A stretch of 64,000 nt of DNA from Shinella yambaruensis (GCF_022899355.1 NZ_JALJCK010000002.1:434001-498000); one strand, 5' to 3'; positions 50,855 to 59,793 are shown, counted from the first letter of the stretch. Numbers and translations are program-made. Notes: generated by a model from the letters alone, not told the origin.

Positions 50855-51859
50855 ATGACCGACGACATCCGCTCCGGCGTCAACCGCCGCAATCTCCTCA
50901 AGCTCACCGCAGTGGCCGGCGTGGTGGCGGGAACGGGCCTTCTTGCGGCGCGCACCGCCGCGGCCGAGGACGGGCTTTCGCTCAAGGGCAAGCGCATCGG
51001 CATCAGCACCGCCGGCACCGATCATTTCTTCGATCTCCAGGCCTACAACGCCCAGATCGAGGAGGTGAAGCGTCTCGGCGGCGAGCCGATCGCCGTGGAT
51101 GCCAGCCGCAATGACGGCAAGCTGGTCTCCCAGCTCCAGACGCTCATCGCCCAGAAGCCGGACGCCATCGTCCAGCTTCTCGGCACGCTCAGCGTCATCG
51201 ATCCCTGGCTGAAGAAGGCGCGCGAGGCAGATATTCCGGTCTTCACCATCGATGTCGGCTCGGTCAACTCGATCAACAATTCCACCTCGGACAACTGGGG
51301 CATCGGCAAGGATCTCGCCCTCCAGCTCGTCTCCGACATCGGCGGCGAGGGCAATATCGTCGTCTTCAACGGCTTTTACGGCGTCACGCCCTGCGCCATC
51401 CGCTACGACCAGCTCGTCAACGTGGTCAAATATTTCCCGAAGGTGCAGATCGTGCAGCCGGAGCTGCGCGACGTGATCCCGAACACCGTTCAGGATGCCT
51501 TCACCCAGATCACCGCGATCCTCGCCAAATATCCGGAAAAGGGATCGATCAAGGCCATCTGGTCGGCCTGGGACATCCCGCAGCTCGGCGCGACGCAGGC
51601 GCTCGCCGCCGCCGGCCGCACGGAGATCAGGACCTATGGCGTCGACGGCAGCCCGGAAGTGCTCCAGCTCGTCGCCGATCCGAATTCGCCGGCCGCCGCC
51701 GACGTTGCCCAGCAGCCCGCCGAGCTCGGCCGCGTCGCGATCCGGAACGTCGCCCGCTACCTCGCCGGCGAGACGCTGCCGCGCGAGACCTATGTGCCGG
51801 CGCTGCTCGCCAACAAGCAGAATGTCGGCGAGGTCTCCAGGAAGCTCGGCATCGGCTGA
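50855..51859 (+). CDS. Sugar-type ABC substrate-binding protein (RbsB/peripla_BP_4), Tat signal
   Basis: A 334-residue receptor of the ribose/AI-2 binding family with a twin-arginine signal (VNRRNLLKLTAVAGVVAG). Blocks: KRIGISTAGTDHFFDLQAYN, VDASRNDGKLVSQLQTLIAQ and IVVFNGFYGVTPCAIRYDQL. It heads an RbsABC-type importer between sulfur genes and behind a sulfur box. The ligand is therefore likely a sulfur-bearing compound, but nothing in the sequence names it. Confidence 0.9.
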   Translation: MTDDIRSGVNRRNLLKLTAVAGVVAGTGLLAARTAAAEDGLSLKGKRIGISTAGTDHFFDLQAYNAQIEEVKRLGGEPIAVDASRNDGKLVSQLQTLIAQKPDAIVQLLGTLSVIDPWLKKAREADIPVFTIDVGSVNSINNSTSDNWGIGKDLALQLVSDIGGEGNIVVFNGFYGVTPCAIRYDQLVNVVKYFPKVQIVQPELRDVIPNTVQDAFTQITAILAKYPEKGSIKAIWSAWDIPQLGATQALAAAGRTEIRTYGVDGSPEVLQLVADPNSPAAADVAQQPAELGRVAIRNVARYLAGETLPRETYVPALLANKQNVGEVSRKLGIG

Positions 51860-51870
51860 AATCCGGCGCG

Positions 51871-51894
51871 GACCGCGGCGGCCTCGCCGCGGTC
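51871..51894 (+). terminator. Attenuator-like hairpin after the binding-protein gene
   Basis: GACCGCGGCG and CGCCGCGGTC with loop GCCT, followed by TCTTTC, between the receptor gene and the ATPase gene. It would lower ATPase expression relative to the receptor. Confidence 0.65.
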
Positions 51895-51920
51895 TCTTTC
51901 TGTCAACGGGGAATGCGGCC

Positions 51921-53453
51921 ATGGCGGACACGGCAGGGCGCGGCGCGGCGATCGTCCGGCTCGAAAACATCGTCAAGCGCTTCGGCGGCGCCGAGGCGCT
52001 TTCGGGTGCGTCGCTCACCGTCGAGCGCGGTTCGGTGCATGGCCTCGTCGGCCAGAACGGCGCCGGCAAGTCGACGCTGATCAAGCTCATCGCCGGGCTT
52101 CACCGGGCGGACGAAGGCACGGTCGAGATCGACGGCAAGGTCTATGACCGGCTGACGCCGCATCTCGCGGAAGAGCTCGGCATCCATTTCATCCACCAGG
52201 ATCGCCTGCTCGTCCCGACCTTCACGGTGGGCGAGGCGCTGTTCCTCGGCCGCGAGCTGCGGTTTCCCGGAACGCCCTTCCTCGACCGCGCGGCGATGCG
52301 GCGGAGGTCCGCCGAGATTCTCGAGCGCTATTTCGGTCTCGCGCTGCCCCATTCCGCGCTGATCGCCGATCTTTCGGCGGCGGAAAAGCAGATCGTGCAG
52401 ATTACCCGCGCGCTCATCGCCAGTCCCAAGGTGCTGGTCTTCGACGAGCCGACCGCGGCGCTCGTCCGGCGCGAGGCGGACCTGCTCTTCCAGCTCATCC
52501 GCCGCCTCAGTGCGGAGGGCGTCACCATCCTCTACATCTCGCACTATCTCGGCGAGATCGTCGACCTCTGCGATACGGTGACGGTGCTGCGCAACGGCCG
52601 CGACGTCGCAACCCTGCCGGTCGCCGGAACCTCGGCGGCGGAGATCGGCGCCCTGATGGTCAACCGCGATATCGGCGAGCTCTATCCCAAGCCCGACGTC
52701 GCGCCCGGCGAGGTGGTGCTGGAGGTGGAAAACCTGGCGCTTGCCGGCCGCTTCGATGCCGTTTCCTTCACGCTGCGCAGGGGCGAGGTCCTGGGTCTTA
52801 CCGGTCTCGTCGGCTCGGGCGCCAAGGAGGTGGTGCGCACGCTCTTCGGCCTCGACCGGCCGACCGGCGGTACGGTCTCCGTCAAGGGCGAGGCCGTGTT
52901 CTCCGCCGATCCCGCCGCGGCCACCGACCGCCGCCTGGCGCTGGTGCCGGAGGACCGCCGCCGCGACGGCGTCGCGCTTGACCTCTCGGTCACCGAAAAC
53001 ACCACGCTCGCCAGCCTCGGCCGTTTCTCCCGCGGCCTCATCGACCGCGGCGCGGAACGGCGCCAGACGGAAGACCTTGTCAAACGGCTGCAGATCAAGA
53101 CCGACGGCGTCGATGCGCTGGTGAAGACGCTCTCGGGTGGTAACCAGCAGAAGGTGGCGATCGCCAAATGGCTGAGCCGCCAGTCGGAAATCTACCTGCT
53201 CGACGAGCCCACGGTCGGCGTCGACATCGCCGCCAAGGTGGAGATCTACCGGCTGATCGGCGAGCTTGCCGAACGCGGTGCGGCTGTGCTCGTGCTCTCC
53301 TCCGACATCGAGGAACTGCTCGGCGTCACCGATCGCCTTCTCGTCTTTTTCCGTGGCCGTGTGACGCGGCAGTTCATCTCCTCCGAAACGAGCCCGGACC
53401 AGGTCCTTGCGGATGTGACGGGTGCCTACGAGACGCTTCGCCATGCTGGTTGA
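51921..53453 (+). CDS. Sugar-type ABC transporter ATPase (RbsA-like, two ABC domains)
   Basis: A 510-residue ATPase with two ABC domains. The first has Walker A GQNGAGKSTLIK, a degenerate signature (LSAAEKQIVQITRAL) and Walker B VLVFDEPTAAL. The second has a degenerate Walker A (GLVGSGAKEVV), as usual in RbsA proteins, with signature LSGGNQQKVAIAKWL and IYLLDEPTVGVD. ATG 51921 sits in GGCC-ATGGC; upstream frame is shadow. Overlaps the first permease gene. Confidence 0.93.
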   Translation: MADTAGRGAAIVRLENIVKRFGGAEALSGASLTVERGSVHGLVGQNGAGKSTLIKLIAGLHRADEGTVEIDGKVYDRLTPHLAEELGIHFIHQDRLLVPTFTVGEALFLGRELRFPGTPFLDRAAMRRRSAEILERYFGLALPHSALIADLSAAEKQIVQITRALIASPKVLVFDEPTAALVRREADLLFQLIRRLSAEGVTILYISHYLGEIVDLCDTVTVLRNGRDVATLPVAGTSAAEIGALMVNRDIGELYPKPDVAPGEVVLEVENLALAGRFDAVSFTLRRGEVLGLTGLVGSGAKEVVRTLFGLDRPTGGTVSVKGEAVFSADPAAATDRRLALVPEDRRRDGVALDLSVTENTTLASLGRFSRGLIDRGAERRQTEDLVKRLQIKTDGVDALVKTLSGGNQQKVAIAKWLSRQSEIYLLDEPTVGVDIAAKVEIYRLIGELAERGAAVLVLSSDIEELLGVTDRLLVFFRGRVTRQFISSETSPDQVLADVTGAYETLRHAG

Positions 53454-54492
53454 CGCCCCCTATATTCCGGCCTCCGCTCTCGAAATCGAGGCGCAGAAGG
53501 CTGTCGAGCCGGGAAGGCCCGGCCCCGCCTTCGGCCGCCGCCTCGCCACGCTGGCGCTGCGGGGCGGCGCGCTTGCCGTCTTCGTCGGCGTCCTTGTCGT
53601 CTTCTCCGTCACCGCACCCTTCTTCCTCACCATCGGCAATATCGGCAACGTGCTCGGCCAGTCGGCCATTGCCGGCGTTCTGGCGATCGGGCTCACCATC
53701 GTCATCATCGCGGGCGGCTCGAACGTGGTGACGGGCGGGATCGACCTGTCGCTCGCCGCGAATATGGGGCTCAGCGCCGCCGTCTACGCCTCGCTGGCAC
53801 AGGCGGGGCATGGCGACGGCGTCGCCATTGCAGGCGCGCTCGGCACGGGGCTCGCCATCGGCGCGGTCAACGCCGCCGCCGTCACGCTCGCCGGCATCGT
53901 GCCGCTGCTCGCGACGCTCGCCGTCATGAATGTCGTCGCCGGCCTTGAGCTGGTGCTGACGCAGAACACCGTCGTCCCGGCCTCGAGCGAATTCCTCTCC
54001 GCGCTTTCCGCCGGCGGTCCCTTCGGCATCCCGGTTCTCGCCTATGTCCTGCTCGGTTTCACGCTGGTCGTCGCGGCCATCGTGCAATATACGCCGCTGG
54101 GCCTTCGCCTCTATGCGGTCGGCGCGTTTCCGGATGCGGCGCGGGCGGCGGGCCTTCCCGTCAAGTCCTTCGTCGCCGGCTCGTTCCTGACGAGCGGCCT
54201 GTGCGGCGGGCTCGCCGGCATCCTGTCGGTCTCCTACCTCTCGGGCAGCACCACCGGGGCCGGCGACATGCTGCTGCCGGTCGTCGTCACCGCCCTGCTG
54301 GGCACGGTCTTCTCCCGCCGGCTGGTGCCGACCGTGACCGGCACGCTGCTGTCGGCGCTCTTCGTCGGCTTCCTCATCAACGGCTTCCAGCTCCTCAACA
54401 TTTCCAGCACGCTGGTGAGCGGCGTGCAGGGGCTGCTGATCCTGCTCGTCGTTTCCGCCACCACGCTGCTCGGCCGCAAGGAGAACGCCTGA
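53443..54492 (+). CDS. Sugar-type ABC transporter permease (RbsC-like), first
   Basis: A 349-residue RbsC-type permease with about nine to ten helices and the family motif VVTGGIDLSLAANMGLSAA. Start ATG 53443 overlaps the ATPase stop by 11 bases; ATG 53422 lies inside the ATPase gene. Pairs with the next permease. Confidence 0.92.
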   Translation: MLVDAPYIPASALEIEAQKAVEPGRPGPAFGRRLATLALRGGALAVFVGVLVVFSVTAPFFLTIGNIGNVLGQSAIAGVLAIGLTIVIIAGGSNVVTGGIDLSLAANMGLSAAVYASLAQAGHGDGVAIAGALGTGLAIGAVNAAAVTLAGIVPLLATLAVMNVVAGLELVLTQNTVVPASSEFLSALSAGGPFGIPVLAYVLLGFTLVVAAIVQYTPLGLRLYAVGAFPDAARAAGLPVKSFVAGSFLTSGLCGGLAGILSVSYLSGSTTGAGDMLLPVVVTALLGTVFSRRLVPTVTGTLLSALFVGFLINGFQLLNISSTLVSGVQGLLILLVVSATTLLGRKENA

Positions 54493-54493
54493 C

Positions 54494-55471
54494 ATGGCGA
54501 CGACCGCTCTTTCCTCCTTCACCCGCGGCGTCGCCCGCTATGCGCTGGTCGCGGCGCTCGCCGCCGTCTTCGCCCTCTTCGCAGCGCTCGCGCCGGGCTT
54601 CCTCTCGGGTGCGAACCTCCTCAGCGTGCTTGTGAACAATTTCGCCCTGCTCGCCATCGTCGCCATCGCCATGACCTTCGCCGTCTCGGCGGGCGGCATC
54701 GATCTCTCGGTCGGCACGGCGGTCGATTTCGCGAGCTTCGCCTTCGTTTCCCTCGTGCTCGCCGGACAGCCGATCGCGCTTGCCGCCCTTGGCGGGCTTG
54801 CCGGCGGGGCGCTTGTCGGCGTCTTCAATGCCGTGCTCATCGCCGGCATCGGCATCTCGCCCTTTCTCGCCACGCTCGGCACGCTCTTCGTCGGCCGCAG
54901 CGCGCAGCAATTGCTGACGAATGGCGGCAATCCGGTCTACCTGCCGCCGGCCGGCGTGCCGGAAGCCTTCCGCTTCCTCGGCCATGGCACGGTCGCCGGC
55001 ATTCCCGTGCCGCTCCTCGTCACCGCGCTCGTCGTCGCCGGTGCCTGGCTCGTGCTCTCGCACACCCGCTTCGGCCGGGTGACGCTCGCCGCCGGCATCC
55101 AGGCGAGTGTCGTGCGCTATTCGGGCCTGCGCCTGTCGCGCATCACCGCCCTGACCTATGTGCTCGTCTCGACGATTGCCGCCGTGGTCGGGCTCATCCT
55201 CACCTCGACGGTCACGGTTTACATTCCGTCCTCGGGCAACGCGTTCCTCCTGAACGCCATCGGCGCGACCTTCATCGGCACCACCTTCGACCCGCACGGC
55301 CGGCCGAACGTGCCGGGCACCGTGCTTGGCGTGCTGCTGCTCGGCGTCGTCGCCAATGGCCTCCTGCTGTCGGGTCTCAATTTCTACTGGCAGCAGGTCG
55401 GCACCGGCCTGCTCATCTTCTCCGTCCTCGCCATCGGCTTCGCCAATCGCAAGGCGGCTGCCCGGGCCTGA
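54494..55471 (+). CDS. Sugar-type ABC transporter permease (RbsC-like), second
   Basis: A 325-residue RbsC-type permease with SAGGIDLSVGTAVDFASF and GISPFLATLGTLFVGRSAQ. Starts one base after the first permease stop. Two different permease genes, rather than a homodimer, is less common in RbsABC systems but seen in AI-2 and autoinducer-like importers. Confidence 0.92.
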   Translation: MATTALSSFTRGVARYALVAALAAVFALFAALAPGFLSGANLLSVLVNNFALLAIVAIAMTFAVSAGGIDLSVGTAVDFASFAFVSLVLAGQPIALAALGGLAGGALVGVFNAVLIAGIGISPFLATLGTLFVGRSAQQLLTNGGNPVYLPPAGVPEAFRFLGHGTVAGIPVPLLVTALVVAGAWLVLSHTRFGRVTLAAGIQASVVRYSGLRLSRITALTYVLVSTIAAVVGLILTSTVTVYIPSSGNAFLLNAIGATFIGTTFDPHGRPNVPGTVLGVLLLGVVANGLLLSGLNFYWQQVGTGLLIFSVLAIGFANRKAAARA

Positions 55472-55497
55472 ACCCGGATATCTCGAAAGGATTTCTC

Positions 55498-56712
55498 ATG
55501 AGCAGCGTCACCCGGCTCGCCAACCCCCAGGACACCGCCCATCGTATCGCCAGCGAGGACGAGGCGCTTGCCGTCGCCCGCACGCTTGCCGGCGAATTCG
55601 CCGGCGGCGCGAGCCGGCGGGATTACGAGCGGGCGCTGCCGTACGAGGAGCTGGACCGGCTTTCCGCCTCCGGCCTCCTCGCCATCACCGTTCCTGCCGA
55701 ATATGGCGGCATCGACGTCTCCAATGCGGTGCTCGCCGAGGTCACGGCGATCCTCTCCGAGGCCGACAGCTCGATCGGCCAGATCCCGCAGAACCATTTC
55801 TACATTCTCGAGGCGCTCCGTCACGACGGCAGCGAGGCGCAGAAGCGCTTCTACTTCAGCCGGGCTCTCGCCGGCGACCGCTTCGGCAACGCCCTTTCCG
55901 AGGTCGGCACCAAGACGGTCGGTGACTACAACACGCGGATTACGCCCGATGGCGCGGGTTTCCGTATCAACGGGCGGAAGTTCTATTCGACGGGTGTGCT
56001 CTTCGCCCACTGGGTGGCGATCTTCGCGCTCGACGACGAGGACCGCCTCACCATGTCGTTTGCCCCGCGCGAGACGGAAGGCATCGAGATCGTCGATGAC
56101 TGGGATGGCTTCGGCCAGCGCACGACGGGCAGCGGCACGACGATCCTGCGCGACGTCTACGTGCCGGCCGAGGCCGTCGTGCCGCACCAGAAGGGGTTCG
56201 AGCGCCCCGGCACGATCGGCTCGGTCGGCCAGATCATCCATGCCGGCGTCGATCTCGGCATCGCCCGCGCGGCGCTGAAGGAGACGATCGGCTACGTGCG
56301 CGACACCGCGCGGCCCTGGACGGACAGCGGCGTCGAGCGTGCCGCGGACGATCCGCTGACCATCGCCCGCATCGGCGAGCTCGCCATCCGCGTCGAGGCG
56401 GCCGAGGCGACGCTGGAGCGGGCCGGGCGCAAGGTCGACCAGGCGCAGGTCAACCTCAATGCGGAGAATGCCGTGGCCGCGACGCTGGCGGTGGCCGCCG
56501 CCAAGGTGCTGACGACGGAGCTCGCCATCGACGCGACCAACGTGCTCTTCGAGCTGGCCGGCACGTCCGCCACCAGGCGCGGCCTGAACCTCGAACGCCA
56601 TTGGCGCAATGCCCGCACCCATACGCTGCACGATCCGGTGCGCTGGAAGTACCACGTCGTCGGCAACTATCACCTCAACGGCGTCACGCCGCCGAAGAAC
56701 GGCGCGCTCTGA
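55498..56712 (+). CDS. SfnB-family sulfur acquisition oxidoreductase, copy 3
   Basis: A 404-residue SfnB-type flavin enzyme: GLLAITVPAEYGGIDVSN, ADSSIGQIPQNHFYILE, GRKFYSTGVLFAHW and C-terminal RTHTLHDPVRWKYHV with the conserved His. Follows the importer by 26 bases, so importer and enzyme form one transcript ended by a strong terminator. Close to copy 2 (48030) in motif detail. Confidence 0.92.
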   Translation: MSSVTRLANPQDTAHRIASEDEALAVARTLAGEFAGGASRRDYERALPYEELDRLSASGLLAITVPAEYGGIDVSNAVLAEVTAILSEADSSIGQIPQNHFYILEALRHDGSEAQKRFYFSRALAGDRFGNALSEVGTKTVGDYNTRITPDGAGFRINGRKFYSTGVLFAHWVAIFALDDEDRLTMSFAPRETEGIEIVDDWDGFGQRTTGSGTTILRDVYVPAEAVVPHQKGFERPGTIGSVGQIIHAGVDLGIARAALKETIGYVRDTARPWTDSGVERAADDPLTIARIGELAIRVEAAEATLERAGRKVDQAQVNLNAENAVAATLAVAAAKVLTTELAIDATNVLFELAGTSATRRGLNLERHWRNARTHTLHDPVRWKYHVVGNYHLNGVTPPKNGAL

Positions 56713-56743
56713 AATCCAACCCTCGTGGTGGGGGTGGTCACCT

Positions 56744-56776
56744 GGCCGCAATCCTTCGGGGTTGCGGTCTTTTTTT
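56744..56776 (+). terminator. Strong rho-independent terminator
   Basis: An 11-base stem with a TTCG tetraloop (56744-56769) directly followed by seven T. It ends the sugar-type importer/SfnB transcript. Confidence 0.92.
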
Positions 56777-56814
56777 GCCCAAGGGCGGCGAAGCTTGCAG
56801 GAACGGTGCCTGCC

Positions 56815-56842
56815 AAAAAACAAGAAGCGGCCATCGGCCGCC
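56815..56842 (-). terminator. Rho-independent terminator of the DszC-like gene
   Basis: On the minus strand GCGGCC and GGCCGC with a three-base loop are followed by TTCTTGTTTTTT. It ends the convergent DszC-like gene. Confidence 0.8.
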
Positions 56843-56867
56843 TTCGTTTCGTCAGCCGATCCTCGCC

Positions 56868-58079
56868 TCAGCTATAGAGGCTCGGCTCCGGCACGCGGCC
56901 GTTGAGGGCGAAGTCGCCGACTTCGCGGGCCTTGTAGAAGACCGGGTCGTGCAATGTGTGGGTGCGCACGTTCCTCCAGTAGCGGTCGAAACGGTGGTGA
57001 GAGGCCGTCGAGCGGGCGCCGGTCAGCTCGAAGATGCGCGAGGTGACGTCGAGCGCCACATGGGTGGCGTTGACCTTTGCGGCGTAGGCCTCGATCGCCG
57101 CTTCGCCGCGTTCGCGGGCGGTGACGCCCCTGCCGCGCGCAAGCGACGACTGGACGACGGCGGCGGCCGCATCGGCGAGCGCGGCGGATGCCTTCAGCGC
57201 TGCGCGGAACTCGCCGATGCGTTCCAGGATATATGGATCCTCGCTCGCCTTTTCGAGGCCGGACGTGACCCAGGGGCGCGTCGTGGTGCGCACATAGTCG
57301 GTGGCTGCCGCCAGCGCGCCTTCCGCCGTGCCGAGGTAGAAGTTGACGAAGACGAGCTGGATCAGCGGCGTGTTGAACGTCGCCTGCACGGGCGGGGCGT
57401 CATCCTTCCTCGCAAGCGGCAGCAGGAAGTCGCTTTCGTAGACCGGGAAATCCCGGAATTCCACGCTGCCGCTGTCGGAGAGCCGCTGGCCGATATTGTC
57501 CCAGTCGTCATTGGCGATGTAGCCGGGCCGGTCGGTCGGCAGCACGATATTGGCGATCTCGTCGCCGAAGGCCGCATTGGCATTGATGCGGTCGGAGACA
57601 TGCGCGCCGGTCGAGAACGTCTTGCGGCCGTTGAGCAGGTAGTGGTTGCCGCTGCGGGTCAGCGTGAGGCCGGGATCGCGCGGGTTGACGGCGGCACCCC
57701 AGTAGAGCCTCTTTGCGACAGTCTCGACGCCGAGGTCCCAGGCCTTGTCCGGGTCGTCGGCCGCCCAGTAGACGTACTGGCTGTTGACGAAATGATAGCC
57801 GAGCAACTGGCCGATCGAGCTTTCGCCGCGCGCCAGGATGCGCACGAGCCGCAGCCCGTCCACCCAGTCGAGACCGCCGCCGCCGATCTCGACCGGGTGC
57901 AGCGCGGTCAGGAGGCCCTCCGTCTTCAGCCGCTCGATTTCCGCGAACGGCGGCTTGCCGTCGGCATCGAGCTGCGCCCCGCGGCGGGCAAGGTCGGCGG
58001 AAATCTCCTCGGCCTTCGCGAAGAGGCGGGCCCGATCGTCCTGAAGGTCGGACTCCTTGACAAGGTGTAGGGCGGTCAT
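56868..58079 (-). CDS. DszC-like acyl-CoA dehydrogenase-fold monooxygenase, copy 4
   Basis: A 403-residue flavin enzyme nearer to DszC than the other copies: LLTALHPVEIGGGGLDWVDG, SSIGQLLGYHFVNSQYVYW, WGAAVNPRDPGLTLTRSG, NGRKTFSTGAHVSD and C-terminal RTHTLHDPVFYKAREV with the catalytic-type His. DszC oxidises dibenzothiophene to its sulfone with FMNH2. Here an aliphatic or aromatic thioether or sulfone is plausible. A single minus-strand gene convergent to copy 3 and divergent to the second NtaA-type monooxygenase. Confidence 0.92.
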   Translation of the reverse strand: MTALHLVKESDLQDDRARLFAKAEEISADLARRGAQLDADGKPPFAEIERLKTEGLLTALHPVEIGGGGLDWVDGLRLVRILARGESSIGQLLGYHFVNSQYVYWAADDPDKAWDLGVETVAKRLYWGAAVNPRDPGLTLTRSGNHYLLNGRKTFSTGAHVSDRINANAAFGDEIANIVLPTDRPGYIANDDWDNIGQRLSDSGSVEFRDFPVYESDFLLPLARKDDAPPVQATFNTPLIQLVFVNFYLGTAEGALAAATDYVRTTTRPWVTSGLEKASEDPYILERIGEFRAALKASAALADAAAAVVQSSLARGRGVTARERGEAAIEAYAAKVNATHVALDVTSRIFELTGARSTASHHRFDRYWRNVRTHTLHDPVFYKAREVGDFALNGRVPEPSLYS

Positions 58080-58227
58080 GGTCGGTCTCCTGCTCTCCGG
58101 CCGATCCCGGGCAGGTCGCCACGGTCGGGGTGGGTGAAAGGGTGCGCACGGTTTTCCGCCGCTGCGCGCATCTTCCCAGAGTCCCCGGACGGCAGCCAGA
58201 AAAGCCGTTTCCGAAATTAATACATAT

Positions 58228-58250
58228 AAAAGATAGAATTTCTGTATTTA
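58228..58250. promoter_or_regulatory. 23-base sulfur promoter element, copy 2
   Basis: Identical over 23 bases to 44077-44099 (core GATAGAATTTCTGTAT). It lies in the divergent region between the DszC-like gene and the second NtaA-type monooxygenase. Confidence 0.65.
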
Positions 58251-58300
58251 ATGGAAGAAGGCGCTATCTTCGCCCCGGCCAATGCCGCCAGGCATTCTCG

Positions 58301-58335
58301 ATACCCTGGCCCGATACCCTGGCCCGATACCCTGG
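58301..58335. repeat. Tandem 13-base repeat in the leader of the monooxygenase gene
   Basis: ATACCCTGGCCCG twice (58301-58313, 58314-58326) plus ATACCCTGG (58327-58335). The last copy runs into the GGAGAGA ribosome site of the following gene. Confidence 0.85.
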
Positions 58336-58343
58336 AGAGACCC

Positions 58344-59756
58344 ATGGCACGCCATATCCGCTTCAATGCCTTCGACATGAACTGCGTGGGCCACCAGTCC
58401 CCCGGCCTGTGGGCGCATCCGCGCGACAGGTCCTGGAAATACAAGGACCTGGACTATTGGCAGGATCTCGCCCGCACGCTGGAACGCGGCGTCTTCGACG
58501 GCATCTTCATCGCCGACGTCATCGGCTACTACGATGTCTACAAGGGCTCGAACTATCATGCCATCCACCAGGCCGCGCAGATTCCGGTGAACGATCCGCT
58601 GCAACTTGCAGCCCCCATCGCGCTCGCCACCGAGCATCTCGGCATCGGCATCACGGCGTCCACCTCCTTCGAGCATCCCTATACCTTCGCCCGCCGCCTC
58701 GCGACGGCCGACCATCATTCCAAGGGCCGCGTCGGCTGGAACATCGTCACCTCCTATCTGGAGAGCGGCGCGAAGAATGTCGGGCAGGGCGGCCTTCGCC
58801 GGCACGACAACCGCTACGAGGTCGCCGCCGAATATGTGGAAGTGCTCTACAAGCTGCTGGAAGGCTCCTGGGAGGAGGGCGCGGTGGTGCGCGACGGCAA
58901 CAGGCGCATCTTCACCCATCCGGAAAAGGTCCACGAGATCGGCCACAAGGGCAAGTATTTCGAGGTGCCGGGTTACGGCCTCACCGAGCCCTCGCCGCAG
59001 CGCACGCCGGTTCTCTACCAGGCCGGCGCCTCCGGGCCGGGCAAGGCGTTCGCCGCCGCGCACGCCGAGTGCATCTTCGTCGCCGCGCCGACGAAGTCGG
59101 TGCTCAAGGCCTATGTCGCCGATATCCGCCAGCGCATCGCCGCTGCCGGCCGCGACCCCAGAAAGGTCTATATCTACACGCTCGTCACCGTCATCACCGA
59201 CGAGACCGAGGAGAAGGCGCAGAAGAAATTCGAGGATTACAAGAGCTATGTTTCCTATGACGGCTCGCTGACCTTCATGTCCGGCTGGAGCGGCATCGAT
59301 TTCGGCCAGTATGCGCCGACGGATGTGGTGGAGAAGATCGAGACCAACGCCATCCACTCCTTCGTCGAGCACATTGCCGGCGGCGACAAGTCGTGGACCA
59401 TCGACGAGCTTGCCCGGTTCGGCGGCATCGGCGGCATGGGACCGGTCTTCGTCGGCTCGCCGGAGCGCATTGCCGACATCCTTCAGGAATGGGTGGCCGA
59501 TACGGATGTCGACGGCTTCAACCTCGCCTATGCGGTGACGCCCGACAGCTTCGAGGATGTCGTCGCCCATATCGTGCCGGAGCTGCAGAAGCGCGGCGCC
59601 TATCCGACGGCCTACAGGGAGGGTACCTTGCGGGAGAAGCTGTTCGGCGAGGGACCATACCTGCCGAAAACCCATCCGGCCGACGGCTACAGGGATATCG
59701 AGGCCGTGAAGCGGCGCGACGCCGAGCTCCCGGCGCTGAAATCGGTCGGCGCGTGA
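58344..59756 (+). CDS. NtaA/SnaA/DszA-family FMNH2 monooxygenase, copy 2
   Basis: A 470-residue luciferase-like monooxygenase: FNAFDMNCVGHQSPGLWAHP, FDGIFIADVIGYYDVYKG, GRVGWNIVTSYLESGAKN and TPVLYQAGASGPGKAF. ATG 58344 has GGAGAGA upstream; the frame is open from 58251 through the tandem repeats, but that extension has no homology. With the divergent DszC-like gene it forms a DszC/DszA-like pair under the second copy of the 23-base promoter element. FMNH2 would come from MsuE. Confidence 0.93.
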   Translation: MARHIRFNAFDMNCVGHQSPGLWAHPRDRSWKYKDLDYWQDLARTLERGVFDGIFIADVIGYYDVYKGSNYHAIHQAAQIPVNDPLQLAAPIALATEHLGIGITASTSFEHPYTFARRLATADHHSKGRVGWNIVTSYLESGAKNVGQGGLRRHDNRYEVAAEYVEVLYKLLEGSWEEGAVVRDGNRRIFTHPEKVHEIGHKGKYFEVPGYGLTEPSPQRTPVLYQAGASGPGKAFAAAHAECIFVAAPTKSVLKAYVADIRQRIAAAGRDPRKVYIYTLVTVITDETEEKAQKKFEDYKSYVSYDGSLTFMSGWSGIDFGQYAPTDVVEKIETNAIHSFVEHIAGGDKSWTIDELARFGGIGGMGPVFVGSPERIADILQEWVADTDVDGFNLAYAVTPDSFEDVVAHIVPELQKRGAYPTAYREGTLREKLFGEGPYLPKTHPADGYRDIEAVKRRDAELPALKSVGA

Positions 59757-59793
59757 CGCGGCGATGCCGCTGCGTGGCGCGGAGGTGAAACGG

